Shown here piece by piece: positions 1 to 3,852 of a stretch of 5,997 bases of DNA. How positions within the stretch are numbered: the first letter of the stretch is position 1; every line of letters starts with the position of its first letter. The notes beneath the pieces are model-generated. The model made no database searches, was not told where the DNA came from, and was given only the letters and a program-made list of their open reading frames with translations. The position numbers and the translations under genes are program-made. The DNA comes from CAYSCS01 sp964429695 (GTDB lineage Bacteria > Acidobacteriota > Aminicenantia > Aminicenantales > Aminicenantaceae): NCBI GenBank assembly GCA_964429695.1, contig CAYSCS010000060.1:1-5997 (forward strand), read 5' to 3'.

Positions 1-131
1 GTCAACTGGAGAAGTGGCAATATGTCTACAACTATATCAGACCACATCAGGCTCTTGATTATCTGACTCCTTATGAATATTATCGGCAATGGAAAAGAAA
101 CCAAACTACCAAAGTGTCACTAATGTCCTGA
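1..131 (+). CDS. DDE transposase, C-terminal end only (IS copy 0; starts upstream of window)
   Basis: Reading from base 3, the last 42 codons and a TGA at 129-131 are open. They contain YNYIRPHQALDYLTPYEYY, the typical end of the integrase core (rve) domain in IS481/IS3-type transposases, where the conserved RPHQAL-x-x-x-TP stretch follows the third catalytic acidic residue. The enzyme would cut and join insertion-sequence ends. No lesion is seen in this visible part, in contrast to the two dead relatives at about 1414-1823 and 3205-3720, which carry stops and frameshifts in the same stretch. The coding sequence runs into the right terminal repeat of the element, so the stop codon lies inside that repeat. 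Whether the rest of this copy is intact lies outside the window. Family assignment to IS481 rather than IS3 is an inference from the remnants together. Confidence 0.8.
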   Translation, partial: QLEKWQYVYNYIRPHQALDYLTPYEYYRQWKRNQTTKVSLMS

Positions 132-134
132 CCC
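109..134 (+). repeat. Right terminal inverted repeat of IS copy 0
   Basis: The segment starting CCAAAGTGTCACTAATGTCC recurs at 1828-1853 and 3715-3740 as CCAAACTGTCACCAATTTCC, each time directly after transposase C-terminal coding sequence. Its reverse complement matches the left end at 1348-1365 (ACATCAGTGACACTCTGG) with a core of AGTGACACT. This is what an insertion-sequence terminal inverted repeat should look like. Exact outer boundaries and target-site duplications could not be fixed. Confidence 0.65.
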
Positions 135-145
135 AATACAAAATC

Positions 146-174
146 TTGACACTTTCAATAGAGAATCTTATTCT
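146..174 (+). promoter_or_regulatory. Predicted sigma70-type promoter of gene A
   Basis: TTGACA at 146-151 is a perfect -35 box. It is separated by exactly 17 nt from TATTCT at 169-174, a 4/6 match to the -10 consensus. The same two boxes and spacing are preserved at 1865-1893 although spacer bases differ, which supports function. It lies 12 nt past the IS right terminal repeat and fires toward gene A. Confidence 0.65.
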
Positions 175-204
175 TAAGAAAAGTGTTAAAGTAAGTAGAT
201 TAAC

Positions 205-249
205 AAATTATTTAAGTTTGATTTAAATTTTAAGCAAATTAGGTGGGAG
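205..249 (+). repeat. 45-nt perfectly conserved leader block, copy 1
   Basis: The block begins AAATTATTTAAGTTTGATTT and ends AATTAGGTGGGAG. It is identical to 1924-1968, while sequence on both sides has drifted between the two leaders. It lies downstream of the predicted promoter, so it would be transcribed into the 5' untranslated region. No open reading frame of note lies in it. Role unknown. Confidence 0.6.
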
Positions 250-410
250 ATAAAAAATATTAGGACGTGAAGATAACCTTTATCCTATTTAAATAAGGAT
301 GAAATATAAAATTTAAGATAATGAGGGGATAAGCATTAAAGAGAATGATTCTATTTTTAAATCAGGATGAGCCTTATAATCTCAATCAAATTTAAAGCGA
401 GGAGGGGGGT

Positions 411-1253
411 ATGAGAAAAAAGTTCTTTTTAATTATTTTGCTGGCGATCGGGCTAAATTATCCTTCAGGCATTTGTTTTTCAGACTGGGGCGCTACCAAG
501 AGGATTACCTGGAATTCTGGCGACTCATATGACCCTGCCATAGCCGTAGATTCAAGTAACAACATCCATATGGTCTGGTGTGATTATACGCCCGGTAATT
601 CTGAGATTTATTACAAGAGGAGCACGGATGAGGGCTCGACTTGGGGCGCTACCAAGAGGATTACCTGGAATTCTGGCGGCTCCGTCCACCCGGCCATAGC
701 CATAGATTCAAATAACAACCTCCATGTGGTGTGGCATGATTGGACACCTGGTAATCCTGAGATTTATTACAAAAGGAGCACGGATGGGGGCTCGACCTGG
801 AGCCCTACGAAGAGGCTTACCTGGAATTCTAGTTCGTCTCGCTACCCGGCCATAGCCATAGATTCAAATAACAACCTCCATGTGGTGTGGGAGGATTCGA
901 TACCCGGTAATTCTGAGATTTATTACAAGAGGAGCACGGATGGGGGCTCAACCTGGGGCGCTACAAAGAGGCTTACCTGGACTTCAGGCGACTCCGCGTA
1001 CCCAGCCATAGCCATAGATTCAAATAACAACGTCCATGTGGTGTGGCATGATTTGACACCTGGTAATGCTGAGATTTATTACAAGATGAGCACGGATGGA
1101 GGCTCAACCTGGGGAGCTACGAAGAGGCTTAGCTGGAATTCAGGCTCGTCCTATGGCCCGGCCATGGCCATAGATTCAAATAACAGCATCTATGTTGTAT
1201 GGCATGATAAGACACCCGGTAATTGGGAGATTTATTACAAGAAGGGGAAATGA
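411..1253 (+). CDS. Gene A: secreted Asp-box (BNR) repeat protein, predicted 5-bladed beta-propeller
   Basis: The product is 280 residues. Residues 1-24 form a Sec signal peptide (MRKK, hydrophobic FFLIILLAIGL, likely cleavage after CFS), so the protein should be exported. From Trp26 on it is five tandem 52-residue repeats (26-77, 78-129, 130-181, 182-233, 234-280), the last cut at 47 residues. Each carries TKR-[IL]-[TS]-W, AIDSNNN, VVW-x-D, PGN-x-EIYYK and, in the first four, the Asp-box S-T-D-[GE]-G-S-T-W at 71-78, 123-130, 175-182 and 227-234. The final Asp-box is absent because the N-terminal strand would close the last blade, the usual propeller 'velcro'. Sialidase arginines and an FRIP motif are not visible, so a binding role is more likely than catalysis; the ligand is unknown. 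The start at 411 is set by GGAGG at 401-405 and by the matching start of gene B. The gene lies alone between a leader and an IS remnant. Confidence 0.85.
   Translation: MRKKFFLIILLAIGLNYPSGICFSDWGATKRITWNSGDSYDPAIAVDSSNNIHMVWCDYTPGNSEIYYKRSTDEGSTWGATKRITWNSGGSVHPAIAIDSNNNLHVVWHDWTPGNPEIYYKRSTDGGSTWSPTKRLTWNSSSSRYPAIAIDSNNNLHVVWEDSIPGNSEIYYKRSTDGGSTWGATKRLTWTSGDSAYPAIAIDSNNNVHVVWHDLTPGNAEIYYKMSTDGGSTWGATKRLSWNSGSSYGPAMAIDSNNSIYVVWHDKTPGNWEIYYKKGK
486..1250 (+). repeat. In-frame 156-bp tandem repeat array (5 units) in gene A
   Basis: Direct repeats of exactly 156 bp (52 codons): for example the GGCGCT after the first Trp codon is at 489-494 and again at 645-650. Units begin at 486, 642, 798, 954 and 1110, and the last is 15 bp short. 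Long stretches are nearly identical at DNA level, such as ATAGATTCAAATAACAAC, whereas a few codons per unit differ sharply. Such an array should be prone to unit gain and loss by recombination. Confidence 0.9.
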
Positions 1254-1347
1254 AGGAGAGAAAGAGGAGTTTGCGAAAAGTTAAGGGTAGCCTAAATAGG
1301 GAAAAGAGGATAAAAGGATTTCTCATATAAAGTGTGCTGAGTCAAAT
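1254..1347 (+). other. Downstream segment of gene A, shared with gene B
   Basis: The first ~78 nt after the stop (1254-1331) resemble 3127-3204 after gene B, both ending GGATTTCTCATATAAA. They are purine-rich and encode nothing evident. No convincing stem-loop plus T-run terminator is seen. A further 16 nt (1332-1347) separate this shared segment from the left end of IS copy 1; those bases have no counterpart after gene B. Confidence 0.55.
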
Positions 1348-1365
1348 ACATCAGTGACACTCTGG
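1348..1365 (+). repeat. Left terminal inverted repeat of IS copy 1
   Basis: ACATCAGTGACACTCTGG is the reverse-complement counterpart of the right ends at 109-126, 1828-1845 and 3715-3732, sharing the core GTGACA and the inner TGG. It is the only left end present in the window; the corresponding part of IS copy 2 has been deleted. Confidence 0.55.
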
Positions 1366-1413
1366 GGTAAGACAAGTGTATTTATGTATTAACATTAAAC
1401 TCGGGTAGATAAG

Positions 1414-1823
1414 ATGATCATTCCCGGTTCAGAGTTTAATCGCACTCTTTTGAGCAAGGGGACAATCACTAAGGAGGGGGCCAGGAGGTTGAATCTGCGC
1501 AAGAAATTTCCTTTTCCGATCAAGGTTATTGAGATCGATGGCTGCTCAGAGTTTAAGGCTAAGCTTGAAGAGGCTTGCCTGATGAAGCAGATTCTTCTTT
1601 TTGAGCTTCCCCCTGAGCTATTCTGAACTGAATGGACGAGTAGGGAGGGCGAACAGGAGACGCCGGAAAGAGTTCTACGAAGTCTGTGAGGGACACTTAA
1701 ACCACGAAGAGCATAACCGGCAAGTGGAGCAGTGGACATACGTCTGAAATTACCTCAGGCCCCATCGGCCTCTGGACTACCTTACGCCCTAGATGAGCAT
1801 ATTGCTAATGCAAAAAAAATAAG
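1414..1823 (+). pseudogene. Transposase remnant of IS copy 1 (internal deletion, frameshifts, stop)
   Basis: A 70-codon reading frame from ATG 1414 to TGA 1624-1626 starts MIIPGSEFNRTLLSKGTITK, which looks like a transposase N terminus. At about codon 27 (~1492) it jumps in frame to LRKKFPFPIKVIEIDG, which belongs to the DDE core, so the helix-turn-helix region and the first catalytic Asp are missing. The second catalytic Asp remains (GAT 1537-1539). After a frameshift near 1620 the tail continues in another frame as LNGRVGRANRRRRKEFYEVC, where the third catalytic Glu is Gly (GGG 1643-1645; family NGRVER). A TGA at 1745-1747 and a further frameshift at about 1790 break the C terminus. It cannot encode an active enzyme. 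All four downstream lesions recur in copy 2. Confidence 0.8.
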
Positions 1824-1827
1824 AAGG

Positions 1828-1853
1828 CCAAACTGTCACCAATTTCCTCACCC
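1828..1853 (+). repeat. Right terminal inverted repeat of IS copy 1
   Basis: CCAAACTGTCACCAATTTCC and the following TCACCC are identical to 3715-3740 and closely match 109-134. This marks the right end of the dead element and the joint with the second leader. Confidence 0.65.
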
Positions 1854-1864
1854 TATAAAAAATC

Positions 1865-1893
1865 TTGACACGTTCGATAGAGAATCTTATTCT
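1865..1893 (+). promoter_or_regulatory. Predicted sigma70-type promoter of gene B
   Basis: TTGACA at 1865-1870, a 17-nt spacer and TATTCT at 1888-1893 repeat the boxes at 146-174. Two spacer bases differ between the copies while both boxes are unchanged. It lies 11 nt beyond the right end of IS copy 1. Confidence 0.65.
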
Positions 1894-1923
1894 TATGAAA
1901 AGTGATGAAGCAAGTAAATTAAA

Positions 1924-1968
1924 AAATTATTTAAGTTTGATTTAAATTTTAAGCAAATTAGGTGGGAG
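1924..1968 (+). repeat. 45-nt perfectly conserved leader block, copy 2
   Basis: Identical to 205-249. It sits about 30 nt downstream of the -10 box in both leaders, so it should be in the transcribed leader. Neighbouring sequence has diverged by substitutions and small indels, which makes perfect conservation here stand out. Function unknown. Confidence 0.6.
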
Positions 1969-2127
1969 GTAAAAAACATTGGGGGAGAATATAACTTTTA
2001 ATCTGTTTAAACAAGGATGAAATATTATATTTGAGATGATGAGGGGATAAGCGTTATAGATAATGATTCTATTTTTAACTCAGGATGAATCTTATGACCT
2101 CAATCAAAGTTAGAGCGAGGAGGGGGT

Positions 2128-3126
2128 ATGAGAAAAAACTTTTTTTTAATTATTTTGCTGGCAATCGGGCTAAGTTATCCTTCAGGCATCTGTTTTTCAG
2201 ACTGGGGCGCTACGAAGAGGCTTAGCTGGAATTCTGGCTACTCCTATGACCCAACCATAGCCATAGATTCAAATAAAAACCTCCATGTGGTGTGGTGGGA
2301 TTTTACACCCGGTAATTATGAGATTTATTACAAAAGGAGCACGGATGGAGGCTCAACCTGGAGCGCTGCGAAAAGGATTACCTGGACTTCTGGCGAATCC
2401 CGCTGGTCTGCGATAGCAATAGATTCAAATAACAACCTCCATGTGGTGTGGCATGATAATACACCCGGTAATTATGAGATTTATTACAAAAGGAGCACGG
2501 ATGGAGGCTCAACCTGGAGCGCTACGAAAAGGATTACCTGGACTTCTGGCGACTCCTGCTGGTCTGCGATAGCAATAGATTCAAATAACAACCTCCATGT
2601 GGTGTGGCATGATAATACACCCGGTAATTGGGAGATTTATTACAAGAGGAGCACGGATGGAGGCTCAACCTGGAGCGCTGAGAAAAGGATTACCTGGAAT
2701 TCTGGCTGGTCCTACTGGCCTGCTATAGCAATAGATTCAAATAACAACCTCCATGTGGTTTGGGAAGATGATACACCCGGTAATTGGGAGATTTATTACA
2801 AGAAGAGCACGGATGGAGGCTCAACCTGGAGCGCTACGAAAAGGATTACCTGGAATTCAGGCCACTCCTCCTGGTCTGCGATAGCAATAGATTCAAATAA
2901 CAACCTCCATGTGGTGTGGGAAGATTCGACACCCGGTAATTGGGAGATTTATTACAAGAGGAGCACGGATGGAGGCTCAACCTGGAGCGCTGAGAAAAAG
3001 ATTACCTGGAATTCAGGCGACTCCTGCTGGTCTGCGATAGCAATAGATTCAAATAACAACCTCCATGTGGTGTGGGATGATTCGACACCCGGTAATTATG
3101 AGATTTATTACAAGAAGAAGACCTGA
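2128..3126 (+). CDS. Gene B: secreted Asp-box (BNR) repeat protein, predicted 6-bladed beta-propeller
   Basis: Paralogue of gene A, 332 residues: exactly 52 longer, i.e. one more repeat. Signal peptide 1-24 differs from that of gene A at two positions. Six repeats follow (26-77, 78-129, 130-181, 182-233, 234-285, 286-332), with Asp-boxes S-T-D-G-G-S-T-W at 71-78, 123-130, 175-182, 227-234 and 279-286; the last repeat stops after EIYYK, as in gene A, and would be completed by the N-terminal strand. Repeat 1 resembles gene A (WGATKR), whereas repeats 2-6 share WSA and, in most, a SW-S pattern and a GCA codon in AIAID, pointing to later homogenisation. Residues after WNSG, between VVW and D, before TPGN and after PGN vary strongly. 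A secreted binding protein is the best reading; no sialidase catalytic set is seen. Start fixed by GGAGG at 2119-2123. Confidence 0.85.
   Translation: MRKNFFLIILLAIGLSYPSGICFSDWGATKRLSWNSGYSYDPTIAIDSNKNLHVVWWDFTPGNYEIYYKRSTDGGSTWSAAKRITWTSGESRWSAIAIDSNNNLHVVWHDNTPGNYEIYYKRSTDGGSTWSATKRITWTSGDSCWSAIAIDSNNNLHVVWHDNTPGNWEIYYKRSTDGGSTWSAEKRITWNSGWSYWPAIAIDSNNNLHVVWEDDTPGNWEIYYKKSTDGGSTWSATKRITWNSGHSSWSAIAIDSNNNLHVVWEDSTPGNWEIYYKRSTDGGSTWSAEKKITWNSGDSCWSAIAIDSNNNLHVVWDDSTPGNYEIYYKKKT
2203..3123 (+). repeat. In-frame 156-bp tandem repeat array (6 units) in gene B
   Basis: Units begin at 2203, 2359, 2515, 2671, 2827 and 2983. Units 2 and 3 are nearly identical across their length. The segment GCGATAGCAATAGATTCAAA is shared by units 2, 3, 5 and 6, while unit 1 keeps the gene A-like ATAGCCATAGATTCAAA. 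The array is one unit longer than that of gene A. Confidence 0.9.
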
Positions 3127-3204
3127 AGGAAAGAAAGAGGAGTTTTCGAAAAGTTAAGGGTAACTTGAGTAGAAAAAAGAGCAGAAAAGGATTTCTCATA
3201 TAAA
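3127..3204 (+). other. Downstream segment of gene B, shared with gene A
   Basis: Homologous to 1254-1331, including GAAAAGTTAAGGGTA and the end GGATTTCTCATATAAA. No coding potential or terminator was recognised. At 3204/3205 similarity to the first cassette stops abruptly and transposase sequence begins, marking a deletion that removed the left end of IS copy 2. Confidence 0.55.
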
Positions 3205-3720
3205 AAGAGATTATCGAGTTCATTCGCACAGGGATCTGGTTCAGGTGGATACTCTTCAGGTGCGTCTCTTGCCCGATGAGGTCCGTTCCCTGTTTATCGC
3301 TCGGGATATGGTCTTGAGATTCGATGGTCTGGGGATTATAAGAGGAAGACGAGCGCAGATGGAGCCGACTTTCTCAACTATATGCGCAAAAAATTTAATT
3401 TTCAGATCAAGACCATCGTGATGGAGGGTGGCACAGAGTTCAAGGCTCAATTTGAAGAGGCTTGCCTGATGAAGCAGATTCTTCTTTTTGAGCTTCCCCT
3501 AGAGCTATCCTGAACTGAATGGACGAGTAGGGAGGGCGAACAGGAGGCGCCGGAAAGAGTTCTACGAAGTCTGTGAGGTAGACTTAAACCACGAAGAGCA
3601 TAACCGGCAAGTGGAGTGGAGAACATACACCTGAAATTACATCAGGCCCCATCAGCCTCTGGACTACCTCACGCCCTAGATGAGCATATTACCGAGGGAA
3701 AAGAAATCAGAAGGCCAAAC
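3205..3720 (+). pseudogene. Transposase remnant of IS copy 2 (5' truncated, multiple frameshifts)
   Basis: Frame 1 reads DLVQVDTLQVRLLPDEVRSL and FIARDM, the start of a DDE integrase core with the first catalytic Asp at 3248-3250. A single-base loss near 3336 shifts the frame, and SADGADFLNYMRKKF continues to TGA 3511-3513. In this segment the second catalytic Asp is replaced by Glu (GAG 3424-3426, MEGGTEF against IDG in copy 1). The tail then resumes in a third frame as LNGRVGRANRRRRKEFYEVC, with Gly for the third catalytic Glu (3530-3532). It is interrupted by TGA 3632-3634 before NYIRPHQPLDYLTP and by TAG 3677-3679. Intact copy 0 reads YNYIRPHQALDYLTPYEYY at the same place. Inactive beyond doubt. 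Confidence 0.85.
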
Positions 3721-3740
3721 TGTCACCAATTTCCTCACCC
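3715..3740 (+). repeat. Right terminal inverted repeat of IS copy 2
   Basis: CCAAACTGTCACCAATTTCC and the following TCACCC are the same as 1828-1853. Similarity to the earlier leaders then fades within about 20 nt, so this is the right-hand limit of the duplicated region. Confidence 0.65.
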
Positions 3741-3741
3741 C

Positions 3742-3852
3742 ATAAATTGGTTTGACCTCGCTCGCTTCTTGTGATAATAATTTCTAAAAAGTAAAAAACT
3801 TTAATTAAAAAATGAAGGGCAAAAAATATCTTTTGATTGAGGAGGGAACAAA
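3742..3852 (+). promoter_or_regulatory. Promoter region of the prolyl oligopeptidase gene
   Basis: TTGACC at 3752-3757 with GATAAT at 3773-3778 (15-nt spacing, preceded by TGT so a possible extended -10) is the best promoter candidate; TAATAA two bases downstream at 17-nt spacing is an alternative. The -35 box lies where the two upstream leaders also have TTGACA relative to the IS end, so it may be a drifted remnant of the same sequence. GAGGAGGG at 3839-3846 is the ribosome site for the GTG at 3853, with a 6-nt gap. Confidence 0.4.

Larger units (their letters stand above)
132..410 (+). promoter_or_regulatory. Conserved AT-rich leader of propeller gene A
   Basis: This gene-free stretch links the IS right end to the start of gene A and is repeated, with high similarity, at 1854-2127 in front of gene B. 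It holds a promoter near its 5' end (146-174), a 45-nt block at 205-249 that is identical to 1924-1968, and a near-direct repeat (285-303 and 351-370, both ending in AGGATGA). It closes with a strong Shine-Dalgarno run, GGAGG at 401-405, followed by a G tract and a T before the ATG at 411. From the predicted start site the 5' untranslated region would be about 230 nt, long enough for a structured or protein-bound RNA, but I recognise no known riboswitch and see no convincing terminator hairpin or leader peptide. Confidence 0.6.
1348..1853 (+). mobile_element. IS copy 1: non-autonomous, internally deleted insertion sequence
   Basis: The element is bounded by a left inverted repeat at 1348-1365 (ACATCAGTGACACTCTGG) and a right one at 1828-1853. 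Read as the reverse complement, the right end matches the left at 13 of 18 positions. It is only about 500 bp long, far short of a working IS481/IS3 element, because the middle of the transposase is missing. Both ends remain, so it could in principle be moved in trans by a related transposase, like a MITE. Target-site duplications were not identified. Confidence 0.65.
1854..2127 (+). promoter_or_regulatory. Conserved AT-rich leader of propeller gene B
   Basis: This is the second copy of the leader at 132-410, with the same order of elements: promoter boxes, identical 45-nt block, paired AGGATGA motifs (about 2014-2020 and 2081-2087), GAGGGGATAAGC, and a GGAGG ribosome site at 2119-2123. The G tract behind GGA is one base shorter than in the first copy (5 G against 6), so spacing to the ATG is 4 rather than 5 nt. 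No gene or recognisable riboswitch is seen in it. Confidence 0.6.
132..3741 (+). repeat. Tandem duplication of an IS-leader-propeller cassette
   Basis: Cassette 1 (about 132-1853) and cassette 2 (about 1854-3741) have the same order: promoter/leader, signal peptide plus Asp-box repeat gene, ~78-nt downstream segment, dead transposase, right inverted repeat. Offsets are 1719 nt at the promoters and 1887 nt at the right inverted repeats; one extra 156-bp repeat in gene B explains most of the difference. Copy 0 at 1-131 suggests that at least one more IS copy, and possibly further cassettes, lie upstream. Confidence 0.8.
3205..3741 (+). mobile_element. IS copy 2: 5'-truncated insertion sequence remnant
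   Basis: The remnant starts inside the transposase core with no left inverted repeat and ends with the right inverted repeat at 3715-3740, identical to that of IS copy 1. It keeps the region that copy 1 has lost (the first catalytic Asp and surroundings), while copy 1 keeps the N terminus that copy 2 has lost. The two dead elements have therefore been deleted in different places. Confidence 0.7.

Noticed and set aside
1254..1347. Rho-independent terminator after gene A
   Set aside because: No stem of adequate length followed by a T run is present, and the small CCTAAATAGG palindrome is not kept in the matching segment after gene B.
1395..1739. Reverse-strand open frame opposite the IS copy 1 transposase remnant
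   Set aside because: It is antisense to recognisable transposase sequence, has no ribosome site or recognisable motif, and its composition is that of a shadow frame.
486..3123. Regular repeats considered as a CRISPR array
   Set aside because: The period is exactly 156 bp in frame, repeats adjoin with no unique spacers, and they encode Asp-box motifs behind signal peptides.
486..3123. Variable codons as the target of a diversity-generating retroelement
   Set aside because: No reverse transcriptase or template repeat is visible, variation is spread across every repeat rather than in one C-terminal region, and many variable codons are not AAC-like adenine-substituted sites. A distant template outside the window cannot be excluded.
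411..3126. Annotation of genes A and B as sialidases
   Set aside because: Asp-boxes occur in many non-sialidase propellers. The arginine triad, FRIP motif and catalytic Asp/Tyr/Glu are not seen, and the repeats are too uniform for an active site built from distinct blades.
3002..3450. Reverse-strand open frames opposite the end of gene B and the IS copy 2 remnant
   Set aside because: They mirror repeat and transposase coding on the + strand; a similar antisense frame opposite gene A (1129-1326) simply reflects the duplication.
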